Positions 1 to 12,792 of a stretch of 64,000 nt of DNA are shown here, one piece after another; position 1 is the first letter of the stretch; each line of letters begins with the position of its first letter. The translations under genes and the position numbers were made by a program. This DNA comes from Manduca sexta (lineage: Eukaryota; Arthropoda; Insecta; Lepidoptera; Sphingidae), in the NCBI RefSeq assembly GCF_014839805.1, contig NC_051117.1:1178001-1242000 (forward strand), given 5' to 3'. The notes beneath the pieces are model-generated. The model did not search any database. It saw only the letters and a program-made list of their open reading frames with translations, and had not been told where the DNA came from.

Positions 1-599
1 CATTTTGTTTCACCTTTAATCTGGGTAACTAAACAAGTATTGGCAAGTAAAGAATTTAAATTCACGTCTAGTTAGTGATTAGTTCTCGCAGTTGAAAGAA
101 AAACGTAAAAATAATTAATAATCATGGATATTTCTGCCTTTAAAATTTCGTCATATTAAATTGTATGAAACAAAATGTATGAAAATGGACCTTGAGGTAT
201 CGCCTTAATCAAAGAAAAAATTACAAAAGTGCAAGTACCTTCGCCTACATCTAAATTTCCAATAATTAATTTTTAGCTTCAATTTATATTATCCTTATTT
301 ATTGGATCGAGTTTGTACAAAACAATTTATCTAGTGCGAGTAGTGGATTTCTATTTCTTACAATAATATGCTCCATAAACGTTGTTTGTAAGATCTTGTC
401 ATTATTCTAAGATAATCATAATTTTTTCCTTCATTGTTACCTAGTAAAATGCATTAACCAAGTTAAAACATACTCCTATATAAAGGATGTTAAGAAATAT
501 GGCTACTAATAAAATCACTTTTATATTTGACTTCTTAAACTGATGTGCTATCTTATGACCACATTTGTCTCGTGTCACGATATCTACCGCCAACGAATC
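1..599. other. AT-rich non-coding stretch
   Basis: I see no open frame, repeat family or RNA structure here that I can support. The sequence is AT-rich and resembles the intron/intergenic background of the rest of the window. Confidence 0.6.
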
Positions 600-640
600 T
601 ATAAATAATAAAAGCTATGAATACGTTTGTAGTCAGGAAA
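600..640 (+). promoter_or_regulatory. Candidate TATA + initiator core promoter
   Basis: A perfect TATAAATA lies at 600-607. An initiator-like AGTCAGGA follows at 631-638, with the presumed start A at 635. The 35-bp spacing is slightly longer than the usual 28-33 bp for insect TATA promoters. A strong splice-donor sequence (TCA then GTAAGT) follows about 60 bp downstream, which is why I take the match more seriously than an isolated TATA in AT-rich DNA. Inference only; there is no transcript evidence. Confidence 0.3.
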
Positions 641-967
641 GAGAGCTTCCAGCAAACTCATTGACAGCACGAAACTCTACATCGAATCAGTAAGTTCATC
701 ATTTTTCTACGTGACCTTTGAACTACCCTTCAGCCATTCCTATTTATACTAAAAATATTAGCTACAGACTGATTAGATAGAAACCTCAAGCTTTATATGT
801 AATTAGATTTATCAAAACGTTCGTCTTAAATCTTATTTCTTTATTAAAAACTATTTCAGCCTCTCCATTTGCACACGAGTCGTAAAGACACAAACGTACG
901 ACGAAAACTCGTACAGCGAGCAAGGAAGGCCGAAGTTACATAACTTTTATTGGCCATAACTACGAAG
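635..967 (+). other. Candidate two-exon short transcript or 5' UTR segment
   Basis: A putative first exon starts near 635 and runs to a strong GTAAGT donor just before the TTCATC at about 695. A putative intron of roughly 170 bp ends in a pyrimidine-containing acceptor CTATTTCAG at 851-859. A second exon of 108 bp (860-967) would end at GAAG followed by GTAAAC (donor from 968). The first exon has no ATG and the second has no long open frame, so if real this is a non-coding RNA or a 5' UTR. It could be an upstream UTR exon pair of the calcium-pump gene on the same strand, or chance splice-like signals. Confidence 0.25.
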
Positions 968-1184
968 GTAAACATTACGTTACTCGACTATGTCGCCCCG
1001 GTGCGTATTAACTTAAAGAAACAAAGATTACAACCGTTTCCTAATTGTTTGGAGCATACTGTATGTACATTGTACATATAGTTTGGGTTGAGTAACGTTT
1101 ATATTGTTACCAAAAGTTTCCCTACTAAGTAATAATTGTCAGTAGCGAGTACAAAGATTTGATTACATGAGACGGCTCTAGGCC

Positions 1185-1740
1185 CCCGTCGTAAACCAAG
1201 TCGATTACTCCTCGGGCGGGCTCCCTCTCGCCGCCGCTGACGTCCTTTTCTGGCAACCTATATTGTTTCCGTGCCAAGTCTGTATATCGAACTGTACGAT
1301 CTAGCCAGCTTTATAGATTTTTATTCGGCTGCCTCTCTGGTGGCCACTTGACAATTGGTCGCATACGGGCGCGGTGCGAGGCCGTGGACGCCCCCGCGAC
1401 CACCAGCCGCAGGAAGTGCATGGGTGTCGAGGTACGTGCCGGTAACCTTGGTGCAGATGGACGGGGAGTGCGGTCCACGGGCGCGTGTGCCCGGGACGAC
1501 GGTCGATTTTCACTTGGAGCATCAGCGCGGCCGTGTCTCGCCCGGGTGGGCGTGGTCTGCCAGCCGGTCAATAGCACGGTATCGCTCCTCTCGCTCTAAC
1601 CCACCGCGCGTGCATATGCCCGTCCCGTTCCCCCCGGGGATGATTGAAACGTCTGATGCCGCAGGCGCCCCGCTCGCCCCCTCGCCAAGGACGTTCAGTG
1701 AATCCGTCCTTCTCTGCCGCGAGAGCACGTGTCTCCGATA
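1185..1740. other. GC/CpG-rich island
   Basis: About 550 bp are strikingly GC- and CpG-rich against an AT-rich background. Open frames occur in several phases on both strands, the longest being 133 codons on + from a TTG codon at 1355. That is what high GC alone produces by removing stop codons. No protein family is recognisable in any frame. A splice-donor-like GAG-GTACGT occurs near 1430. It could be a promoter or CpG island with a non-coding exon, a regulatory element, or an unrecognised GC-rich repeat. Confidence 0.45.
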
Positions 1741-2289
1741 CTATTTCATAATATAATGTGTGCCCCTTTGGTGTCGCGCGAAAATTCACAACCAATTATG
1801 AGTCAAGTGCCTGATAAATTAGGTGACGAATTTTATGCCTGAAAGGAATTCCCTTGTCGCTTTTAGCGATGTGCTTGGTGCGCCGCTTTCGAGGACAATT
1901 AGGTGCCCCGTGATGTGATATGGAGATAAAAGTCTTTTCAACGAGCATCGCCTCTTCGCGCTTTCCGTCCTCCGAACTGTCTCATCTTGTCACTGCACTC
2001 GTGACTCCTTCAGGTATGTGGACATTTGATGCGTAATACGTTTCCGTACGCAGGAGCGGCGTGCTCCAAATGTGTGTCGGCCGTGGAAAAATGTCCCAGC
2101 GCGATAATACGCTCACAGACAGTCGCCTGGCTGTCGCCGCATGTCTAGACACATAATAATTATACATCGAGCCAACAAGGGCGGGTATGGAGATGTGACT
2201 CATCCGAATTTGTCTTCGGCATCGATCGTATCTCATGTATTTGCCGGGGCGGTCATGCCGTAATCGAATACTGCCTATTGTTTGAGACA
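1741..2289. other. Mixed-composition non-coding stretch between two GC-rich patches
   Basis: Intermediate GC content. The only long frame is a 102-codon shadow frame on the minus strand with no recognisable motif. No repeat family was recognised. Confidence 0.5.
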
Positions 2290-2720
2290 AAGTCGGCGGG
2301 AGCTGCGCGCGGTGCCGGCACGCTGGAACTGAGTGGAATAGTTTGTGCTAATGTATTCAAGGGTTGTGATGTGGTATCGAGCGTGGTGACGTCACGACGG
2401 TGACATCACCGGCCGTGCCCCGCTGCAGAGACGGCCGACGCGTGCATACCGGCTCACAGCACGCGCACACCAGCTTCATACTTCATAGCACACTCCACGC
2501 ACAGGCTTTACGCTAGTCGTTAAAGGGTCGGTTGTAAGGTTACTACGCCCGTGTCTCACGCCGGGAATAAATCGCGGCTCCGGTTATGAAATCAATGTCA
2601 CGCTTTGATTGTGAGTCATTATACAGATATTTGTGAAGTGCATGCGGTGGTGAAACGTTTTAAATTACGTTGTGTTAGACCAGTGTGTTGAAGAAGTCAG
2701 TTTACTCGAAGAACATTCCG
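2290..2720 (+). promoter_or_regulatory. Candidate promoter / first non-coding exon with CRE and splice donor
   Basis: A GC-rich patch (2290-2470) carries a consensus CRE TGACGTCA at 2387-2394 and a degenerate copy (TGACATCA) about 15 bp later. It grades into a less GC-rich segment ending at a good splice donor, ATTCCG then GTAAGAAT, with the intron starting at 2721. AT-rich DNA begins immediately after the donor, as expected at an exon/intron edge. An initiator-like GAGTCATTA lies near 2611-2619. I infer a possible 5'-UTR first exon of the gene whose coding exon is at 28756; an unrelated transcript or no exon at all are alternatives. Confidence 0.35.
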
Positions 2721-5700
2721 GTAAGAATGGAAGTTGGACAAAATTTTGAAAATATTTGATCGCTTTGAAAGGACGCTTATTCAATAATTTGTAAAATTTA
2801 GTCCAAATAGTTATTAGATACTACACTAAACACATAAAATATTTCGACACAAACCCCTCGTAGCAACTAAGTACTAAACGTGTTTAAATTAAGACCGACC
2901 AATAATCCGATTTGTGCCTTATGCCTATAAAAATAGAGTTCACCAACATATTACCTAACCGGCACGCACGTTTGAACCCGCTTCCGCGTAGCACGCGACC
3001 GCGCCCTTATGCGAGTACGCTAAGAAATTACGTAAATACACTTACATATTGTAATGTATGTGTGAGCTAGTGATGTCATCCCAATGTAGTTAAACGGAAT
3101 TATCATCCGCGTGAATCATTCTAGGCGTATCTATTCTTGTTTTTACACTGTTCTCAAGTGATTTTTTCTTGATTTTATTAGAATTATGTGGCTGAATCGC
3201 CATTTGCTTATAGCTTAAGCCGTTAAGATATTCTGAGTGTGTCATTTCTAGAAGTAATAGTCATTAAAGTTCAAAGTCCTTTGCATTAATTCCATAAGAA
3301 TCCCCTTTAGAACATATTTCATTAAGATAAAATACGAAAATTGCTGAGAAAAATGTGACAATGTTGGTTTCTAAAGCCTTACGTTGTGTATTATAATATA
3401 AAAAAATTCTTAGCAGAAACTTCAAACGGCTATTAACCCTGTAGCTTCCAATAAAAAACTATTTTAAATTATTATTCTAATGCGTGATTCAATATCGTGT
3501 CATTTTTTATATCCCATTTTGCCCAGTGTTCCATTATTGTTGAATACAAACTAGAACGAAATACTATAACTGAAAATATCGCCTCACGAACAGACAAAAA
3601 CTTTCACATTATATATAAATAATCCCGGAACAGTTGAAACTAGAATTTATTCAATGTTATATCTTAACGTACGTGCTTTAGATAGTATATATGTTAAATC
3701 CTTTAATTACAATAAAATACTCACATATTTGCACAGTTAAGAATTTTATCAAGAGACCTCGTGAACAAGGAAAATATTTTTCCGATTCTTCATTATGTAA
3801 GTTATTTTTTCGTCAAGATGTCGTGTTTTCGAAGGTATTTCTGTAGAATATTCTAGATGGTTTTATAATCAGTAGTCTTGTGTTAACATTTTTTACGTTA
3901 CTGTAAGTTTTTATTTATTAACTTTATCGTATTTTTAACCTAACTTAAGCCTGTTATCTCTTTTGTGTAAATCAAAATGAAGTGTCGGATTGCTGTAACG
4001 TTTCCTCAATGGAGATAAACAGATACATAGTTATCCGTTTCCTTTACAGGACGGGATAATTGTGTCAACTGTCGAAGGGTAATCTCTCGTCAGTCTCTCA
4101 GTCTCGACACTATTTGGATCCCACTCCGCTTACCATCACGTGTAGTGGGGTTACATTAACAGCCCGTATAAAAAATCAGAAACAAATCTACATATATTCT
4201 AGTGTTGTGGATATTTAAGGATAGCTGAGATCATATATCAAGTAACCAGCCGGATTTCCCGGCATATCCCACAAAAAAAAATTCTTCCCCTCAGAAAAAA
4301 GGGATATGCGTCAGTAATCCGCAACCTTATTTCAATCCGGGTTGATGAACCGTCATATCCTCGCTCGTATATCAGTATAATGCTGCGGTTGGCATAACAT
4401 CTGGAAGACGTCCAAACAGGACCTCCGATGACCCATTTCAAGCATGCTTATGAAAAACTCCCCCGCAATCCTCGTCGAGTTTGAAAGCCTGACATTCCGA
4501 GAATTCAAGTCAGTAGAGTAACTTATACGAATAATTGTTCTTGCTGTTTATTGTTTCTTGGACAATCAATGTATATATTGATTAGTGAATTATTAAATTA
4601 TTTACCTATTTTTGTGACAGTCCTAGATCTTAAGCGGTTTGCAATTTGCATTCAAGATTATTTTCAATCTTATATTAACAGTATTAGCGTTCGTTTTCGC
4701 TTAGACTATGCTGGCCATTTTTATTAATACACTAGTATACGCATGTGTAGTATCGCCTTCCTATCGACATCCAACCAGTTATTCAAACTTCTAAATCGCG
4801 AAACAGTGGTAAAAGCCACGTCGAATCCTTATAGCTTGTGTACAAGCCCGTCGTCAGTACAACGGAAAGCACTCACAACTGTCACTCACAGCTCCCTCTA
4901 GCCGGTTATCCGGTTTTAGCAGTAAGGGCGCTTTCACACGATCGCAGTGCTGCCGGATAGATGCGTTTTTCTGCATAACATTTGTAGTTGTAAAGATGGG
5001 TTTAGAATTTAAACAAGGCATATTGGGAAGCAAATATTTTTTTACTTACGTAACAAGGTGAACAATGGATTTTATAAATAGTGGCCTTACGCTATGCCTA
5101 AAAGGTTTTATATTTAAGGACACTATAAAATTGTTATTCACATTCAATGTTGTCACAAACCGGTTATTTTTTTTTATACTGTAGCAATATTTCCAACTGT
5201 AGGCAAGGAGATAAGTGGAGCAAATAGTGTTCTTAACGTTTCAAGTTTATTATTTCTACGTGCGTTGATAAGGTTGTGTTTATATGTTCTTATTACAAAA
5301 CGTGGTGATAAAACAAGTAGTGACATTCAGGTAACGTTTGTAATTCATTCGTTACTTAAATCATAGTTTTGTAATTTATAATTGCAAGATTGATCGCTGA
5401 ATAGTTAATTAATACCAATAAACTGCAGTAAAACTCATTTAGGATGTGCCAAAAACACGAATCCGTGTCGTTTTATTGTGATTGTTTGAAAGACTAACAT
5501 GTGACAAATGTAATGGTCTCTCGACCAATCACAGACATCAAAATTAAACATCGACTTACGTGTTGCGTTTTTGGGGATATTCTAAGGAGGCTAAACATTG
5601 AATTATTAAGCTTTACAGTGCACCGACTCTGAACATTTGATAAATCTCAAAACTCCCAGTAATTATTGGTAACAACCTTGAACTATTCATGTTTGCACAG

Positions 5701-8536
5701 TGTTTAGAATAGTGATAGACAAAGCCTTAATACCTACCCAGAGTTTCCCTAAATACTTCATCCAACATTAGGGGTCCTAAACAGTTTATTTCGCTTACGG
5801 ATTATGACCGCATACCTAATAATTTCCTTGCAACCAATTTTCAACCCACACGGCATTAGATAATATTTGTAGCATGACAACATCGTATGTACTAACATTC
5901 TATGTGTTTAGATATTGAAATCACGATTTATTTTATAGATATAATAACACTGCAAAGCAAACCGTGCTGAGCTCACGATTTAGATTATCAATATTTTATT
6001 AAGTATTTAATTTAATTCCATAAGTGATTAAGTGGTACAGGGGTACTATGAAAAGATTGTCATGACGAAGCCAATTAGGCTGTGAAGTTATCACTGCAAC
6101 AAAAAAAAAACCTTGTTGTATCTTGTGATTGGTAAAAATACCAGAGGGCCAACAACTAAGACAGTTAACGTTTCCTCTGAGTTGTGATTGAGTCTATGGG
6201 TGGTACAGACGATATATACTGACATACTAACTCAATTACCCGTTCTACTTAATAAAATGCAGCGAAACCTGTGTACGCATCCAATGTTACTGAAGTAGAA
6301 AGGATCCTAAATACATAAATGCATCTATAGAATGAAACGCATCAATAAAATTCAGACTAACGCAACTTGCGTCACAGCACGGCGTTTGCACAAATATTTG
6401 CCAAACCTCATAGCCAATACGAGTTATTTGAACGAGCCCTTTCGGCCTCTCCTATTGTGTGCACAGCACCCTGAAATATCCAGTCCTTTGCTAAAGATAA
6501 CATTGAAGTTTGTTCTATCTCGGGTATTACAAACGAACAACTTTGTGCCGATTGACTGTTTTATCATCCGTAAAGCAAAAATTTCATGACCTTTCGAATC
6601 AATTTATGACTTCCCGAAATTGTTAATGACACTCAATCTTATTTATCGCATTAATTGGAAAATAGCATCATAAACATAAACAATTGAAATTATGCATTTA
6701 ATAGCTCAGTCAAAACAGTTTTGTTTGAACGTTACTAATTAGTCGAATACTTGCAAAATTTACAAATATTGAATTAGTTAATAAGCTTCAGTAACAATAG
6801 CGCTACATGGCAACAATGTGAAACGACAAAACAGTTTTGTCGCTAAAATGTCGTGTGCAATTTTTTGTTTTCCGTAGTAGAAGTGATGAAGTAGGGTTTT
6901 GTTTTATCTATTAATTTGTTAGCGTCGAAGTTTTGAAAGCGTTTCTCGGGAGTTTAATTGGATTCTAGCACATTTCATTACGAAGCTAAGTGTGGTGGTG
7001 ACGTTGATTACGTTTTATATTGTTTTACGAAGTTTTATGGTGTTATGTGTTGTTTTAATAAATGTCATCTTACAATTAAATTATGTGAGACTATAGATGA
7101 AAAATAAATAAAGATGTAGAAAAAGGATAACATCAAAAATTGTACATACGTCACGGTAGAAAATGGTAATTGTATTAATTTTGATAATGATCATCAGACA
7201 AAGACAACGTGTTGTGTACGTTCCAAAGCTGGAATGAGACTCGTTGCCTTTTAATATATTTTTGTGCCCAAAATCAACAAATCACCGAGTCGCATTTGAC
7301 TTATCTAGAACAACACTTATTACCCGGGCCGTAATCCGGGTGGATCTTAAGCCGACGCCCAGTTCAATTTACGCCCTAATACCCCGGTGGAATCGGGAAC
7401 AATAATTAATCCGCGTACAGAGGTATAAGCCAATACGATGCTCCATAAATTGAAGCTCAGTTAGGCAACATAAGCCTCGAGTACAGTCGGTCAGCTTGCG
7501 GGGACGCGCGCAGTTGCGACGTGTTTGTGGTGGGTGAAGAGTTATTGCTGAAATAATTTTATTTAAACGGTTTTTTCAAATTATTTGTTGTTTTTTTTTT
7601 CATAATAATAATCTAATTTTTATATGATTATTTAATCTGAATTAAATATTATTATATAGGAATGGGAGTGCTCTGGAATTACTTCTAATCACCATTTTTA
7701 CTTATATTTTAATCTATCGCGTTAAAAAACGCATAGTTATTGCTGACTGTTAGAAAAAGCAGGCTGTACAGCTAAAACCCCTTGGCTTTATATTTTTGAT
7801 ACCAGTTTTAGCTTGCATTGAAATTTCGGATTTCCATCGAACTATGTTACAGGTGAAGAAATTATAGAATAATCTATTTCAGCATCATCATCTACCCTTT
7901 TTAGTGTTAAACAAAGTTTAGAAACCTAAGCAATTTTCTACTGTACCACAATCCGGTTTGTAGTTTACAAAGTCAAATTGCGCGATATCTAATTTGTAAC
8001 AATTTGAATAATGTTAGTCGAACTCGGTGATCGTATTAGAAAAACATTTTCAATAGTCGATGATGCGTAAGACTCGGTAATGGGTACGCCCTGAAGCATA
8101 CGTGGATCAACTCTTTTGTATGTAGATCAAAACGTTTGTCTGAACTTAAGATAATTTGTCATGCGATTGTCTGCGTAATGGATTCGGTGTGTTTGCGCGA
8201 CCTTCTTTAGATTTTCGGAAGGGTTTGGTGTTACGTGACCAAGTTGATGTATTTGTTCGATGTACGTCTTGTAGTAGTTTCGTTAAGTCATCTTCATTTA
8301 TTCACTCCTTTCATTCCACGATCTGGCACGTGCCGTTTTAACGCCATTTGAATTTTAATCAGAAGTCTCTTTAGAAATCACTGTTATTATAGAAGAAAAT
8401 AAATGTGGCCTTAAATCTACGTAATTCCGATATGAATATTTTTATTATTTTGTGTATTTTGTTATAAATCTAATTACATTTATAACCTTTTATTAAATAT
8501 AAATTACAAGGCTAATATTTATTTTATTATTTCCAG
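2721..8536. other. AT-rich intron-like DNA
   Basis: No coding region is supportable. A GT-rich motif block (7490-7550) includes TCGGTCAGCTTGCGGGGAC, which could be a weak promoter or UTR piece. Two related dyads sharing CAAAACAGTTTTG occur at 6711 and 6824 and are listed separately. The 85-codon frame at 6332 and 61-codon frame at 8156 show no family resemblance. A patch at 4220-4440 (runs of A, then ATATCCTCGCTCG) is compositionally distinct but unassigned. Confidence 0.5.
6711..6842. repeat. Two copies of a dyad-symmetric motif (CAAAACAGTTTTG)
   Basis: CAAAACAGTTTTG occurs at 6711-6723. Again at 6824-6842 it lies inside a longer perfect dyad CGACAAAAC-A-GTTTTGTCG, with 9-bp arms around one central base. 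The copies are about 110 bp apart. They could be paired protein-binding sites or relics of a small inverted-repeat element; no target-site duplication was identified. Confidence 0.5.
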
Positions 8537-8604
8537 GTTGCAACCTGCAGCATAATAGGGACCCATACGCTGCGGCGGAAAGACGGGTGCGACACGCACT
8601 CGTG
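8537..8604 (+). other. Candidate 68-nt non-coding (5' UTR) exon
   Basis: A pyrimidine-rich tract ending TTATTTCCAG (acceptor AG at 8535-8536) is followed by 68 bp that are clearly richer in G+C than either side. These end at CTCGTG followed by GTACGT (donor from 8605). Both splice sites are good matches to insect consensus and bracket the composition change exactly. There is no ATG in the segment, as expected of a leader exon. It lies on the same strand as, and 20 kb upstream of, the calcium-pump coding exon, so I infer a possible 5'-UTR exon of that gene. A chance pairing of splice-like sites cannot be excluded. Confidence 0.45.
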
Positions 8605-11600
8605 GTACGTATTCCACTAATTATTTATTCTGTTTGATATATCACGGCCAAATTAATGAAGAATGAAGTACCGGATATCTTGGATGTCGGGGTTGAAGGA
8701 CCAAAAGTTCCCAAGCTGTACGATATTAACATTTGCAACGGCTAAAGTATGTATTTCTCCATTTCGTATCTGTCTATTTCGCAGCTTCGTAATTTTACTC
8801 CTTAATTAACCTTTATAATCGTTTAATCAGGTCTAACTCGTTAACTTCCCATCAGTTGGTTAGAAATCCAATCACTACTGCCTCCCGCGTGACCGAGCTC
8901 GGTGAACCGTCAGTCCCGGTTGTCAGACGGCAGTTGTAGTGCGGGCGCGTCAGAATCCGTCAGATACGTGATGGGTAGATTAAAAATGTTGACACGACCG
9001 CCATGATTCAACTCGCCGTCGTTTTTGGACTTGCGCTGAATTTTGTGATTCGAATTCACTTCTAAAACCCGATGGTGTGGTGCAGACAGAATTTTATATA
9101 CTTCAATTGCGTCAATGTACAAATATTCATATTTAAGTTAGAACTGTAGCCAGCTAAATTGCAATCCTTATTTATCTTAGATTGATTTTTTATGTCGAAT
9201 ATAGAATTCAATAAAGGACCTGAGTATCTAGTAACCTTCCGCGTACATAGTCTTCTAGTAAGTTATGCCTAATAATAGAATAAATACATCCGGCAATACT
9301 CATTATAATTCCACGAGAAGGAGTTTTATAGTTAAAGAAAAACATTGTGAGAATGTCGCGTTCTGATCAGAATATTAATTCTGCGTAATCTCTAGTACGC
9401 TTTGTTTACGCAAATTATGTTCAAAACAAAATGTACTGATATGTGATTGTACATAAATTTTATGTTTAAAAATATACATATGTCGGATTTGATCGATCAT
9501 TCAAGAAATACTATTGAAAAGTAGAAGTTACGCGACTCGTTACGAAATATAAACGCAATAACACAGAGCCGAATATCCTTAGTCTAGCAAATTTAACCGC
9601 ATTAATCAATGCAATTTGTATTCTTCATTAAATAAATAAGACTTATTTTCTTCTAATGCCTCGCTTCATGTTATCTATTCAAACATCTACCTGCCAATCT
9701 AAAACACGATATTGACAAGCACACTGCAAACTTTTCAGTGAAATAGGGTGAAAAATTGGTTCAGAGTCTGCACCGCGGTGGGCGCCACTACGCCGCCGCG
9801 GTCGGTACGTCAATATTTTTTGTACGTCGCGTCCCGAGACGGGCGGCTTCCGATGCCGATTCAATTTCATTAGGGACGATTTAACACGTCCACCGGGCTG
9901 CTTGGTGGTTTTTCTTGGATATTTCATTAGTCATTATTCGCCTTATTGCGTAACTGGACTATAAGGACTGATTTCTAGATTAATTTATAAATTATCAGTG
10001 GACTAGGGTCTTAGTTCTAGGAAGTATTTATTAGGGCTAAGGATTTCGGTATGGCAATATTTATTGCACACACGCAACCGAATTATAAAATGATTGTAAA
10101 TTACAATACATCTTAAATAATAAAACTCGTTGCATCTCTGCCCACCCCTTATAAAGCATCGCACTTAAACCTAATTTCTATATTTAGCCGTGTAATAACG
10201 AAATGCCAACACCCATCAGCACAATATCCAACATCGTGTAATCAAATAAAACTACATTACACCTGAATCTATATATGTTGGACGTATCACGCCCATGGCC
10301 AGGCCAGGGCGAGATCGCAAATCGAATTAACCCCGTATGCAGTTGGCTAAATGTATCCACTGGCGGTGTTAGGGTTGACACTACTATAAAAATAATTAGA
10401 CAATGTGGCAAAATGCGCGCCCCTGTTTTATTATGACAGTTTGTTGTTTCAATGTGGTAGTTTCGAAGATTTAAATAAAATGTTCAAGCGTGTTCCAATA
10501 CAAATATTAGGTGTGTTATACATTGAATCTAATATGATTACAAACTCAATTGCAAATATAAGGCTGTGGTTGGTCTAGCTTATTTAGTCATTTTATGATC
10601 CTAATAATATTATTATAAATATAATTTGTTCAAAAACATCCAGCCCGCGTGCCAACCCTATCTGTTGGTCCTAGACAGGCGATTTACACTGCTATCACTA
10701 TGAGCCCGGTTCGATTAGACCGCTCTCGTACGAGTTTACGCGATGACGGCTGGCTGATGAGATTTGTTGAAGGTTTAAGGATATTAGACGAGGGAAGGTG
10801 GGAATTTCGAAGCTATTAAAAATCTTAACGTTAAGAAATGTTTTATTGTTGTTCACAATGAGTTGTCAACCGGCCATAAGGCCGGCTGGTAGTGGTATGA
10901 TTTTTTCTAGTACTATTTCGAGACGTTAATAAGACACAGACAAATAACTACTAATTACAAACACAGCCATTACAAATGGTGTTAATCACTCATCCAAAAA
11001 AATCGATAATAAAAATAACAAAAGTCTAGATATTTCAATTAATAGTTAAAAGGAACTAGTCTGAAAAGACGCAATCGCAGACTATCTGCAAAGTCTAAAT
11101 ATAATCATGCGGCCATCGTCAACGTATTGAGATTACAACGCGAAATTCAATTAATTCCCATGACGATCAATCTGGCGATGTCAAACACGTCACGAGAGCG
11201 TCCAAAATATCATTACCGCATCTCAAAACACGACCGATCTGTCCAGCATCCTGTCTGTCATCCATTAGTGGATTAAAACATGCATTCGTTGGTTTACCGA
11301 GTAGGTCTCTCATGATGTGCCAAGTAAATGACGACAAGCTCGTTATTTGTTACATGGGCACTAAATAGCGGCGAAGTATTGGCGAGTTATCTAACGACCC
11401 ACCCCTAAAAATAAAATAGGCGTGATGTTGTGTATGAGTATGTTACTTATTTGAAAGTTTGCATTGGTTACCGTCGCATAGTCTTCCAATGGCCAAAGTA
11501 CAAAGCTGTGTTTCGGTATAAAGACACAGCTAGGACCTGCTTTACAACGCTTAGGTAAACTTCAATTAACAATTAATATTTAAACAGGTAAAGTAGAAAG

Positions 11601-11659
11601 TATACATAATGTAGCAACGTAATTAAAGGTGTGACTTTTGCGTTTGATCTTGTCACGTT
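8605..11659. other. Intron-like DNA with two GC-rich patches
   Basis: Mostly AT-rich. GC-rich patches are at about 8880-9010 and 9765-9905; the latter contains CGCCGCCGCGGTCGG. They give minus-strand shadow frames of 70 and 82 codons without recognisable domains. A small perfect hairpin, CCGGCC-ATAA-GGCCGG, lies at 10870-10885. No gene is supportable. Confidence 0.45.
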
Positions 11660-11730
11660 GAACAATAGATGGATGAGACTGGCACGAGACCGTGATCTGT
11701 GAAAAACTCTAGGGGAGGCCTATGATGTTA
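11660..11730 (+). mobile_element. RTE-like LINE 3' end remnant
   Basis: The stretch reads ...GATGAGACTGGCACGAGACC... and then CTCTAGGGGAGGCCTATG. This is the wording of the 3' tail of a common lepidopteran RTE-like non-LTR retrotransposon. It stops before the usual TTCAGCAGTGG and lacks the terminal microsatellite, so it is a decayed fragment. Related tails occur at 21495 and 37294 in this window. The assignment is from memory of the repeat family. Confidence 0.5.
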
Positions 11731-12309
11731 GCAAAACAGCCAGATCAACACCGATGCGAATAAAAAAATAATTGTAAATTATGGTTGTAAATAAAGGCTA
11801 TAATATTCTTACATTGAACAAATAGTTACTCAGACATGGTTAAATAGACGCTAAGTGTTATTAGTTGGCGTTAGGCGGATTATCACCTTATAGCTAAAAG
11901 TAATTAGCGCAGAGTTCAACCAAATTCTGGTTTATATCGTCTATCTCACCAAGGGGAGAGCGGCTTGCTCATCTCATTTTGTTATATAGAAGCACATAGC
12001 TTGAATGGATATGATGTATAGGGCATCTTCATTTTGTAAGCTACGTTCACGCTGCTTAGGTCTTGAAGATATCAGATATTGGATGGATGTGCAATTTCTT
12101 TTTTAAATCTTTGGCAAAGAAAATATTTCGATGTAGAAAATTTGAAGCGTGGTTTGCAAAGTATTCGATGGGTTTTATCTTGAACTTAAGCTATCGATTT
12201 TAGTTCTTGCTAAAATGATTGCTAAAGATTTCTACTAAGGTGTGCCTTCTATTTCTCTATTCTTTCTTTCCATGCTTTGAATTATATTACCCTAGACTCT
12301 GGTTTGGTA

Positions 12310-12660
12310 TTTGTCCTACTTCTTCTTGAACGTATTCTTTATCACTGAAGATCATGTCCGTCTTGAAACCCCTTGACGGAGTCGATGACGAGCTGTTTCA
12401 AAGCCTTCCTGTCTTCGGCTTTCCTCAGGGCAGTGGTAATAATCCTGTTATACTTTTTATTTGATCAGACCTATGGGTAGGCGATCGCCCACGTGGTCTT
12501 CTACCGTCTATATTCCTTACATCCAGCAATTTGCCGCAGTTGTCTGTCTGTCTTCGGTCTATATGACCAAAATAACTTAGGACTCGATGTTAGCATATTG
12601 TGAAGAGCCAATTATTGATCATCAATTGGGCAAAGATGGACTTGGCGTCTTATGCCCTAC
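12310..12660. other. Possible decayed transposon fragment
   Basis: This stretch is less AT-rich and includes GGTCTTCTACCGTCTATATT and TGTCTGTCTGTCTTCGG. The style recalls degenerate insect non-LTR element tails in reverse orientation. I see no open frame or termini, so the assignment is tentative. Confidence 0.25.
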
Positions 12661-12792
12661 TATGGCAATCAAATCAAATTGAATATTATAAAAATATTTT
12701 TTTCAAGCCTTGTTAAAATTGCAATTTAAACACGTATCAAATTTAATATACAAAAAGTTATTCTCTCCTCCACTCCAAACGCTATTAGAGTA

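Noticed and set aside
1355..1756. 133-codon + frame in the GC-rich island
   Set aside because: Opens at TTG. Frames in other phases and on the minus strand are also open, so GC content explains it.
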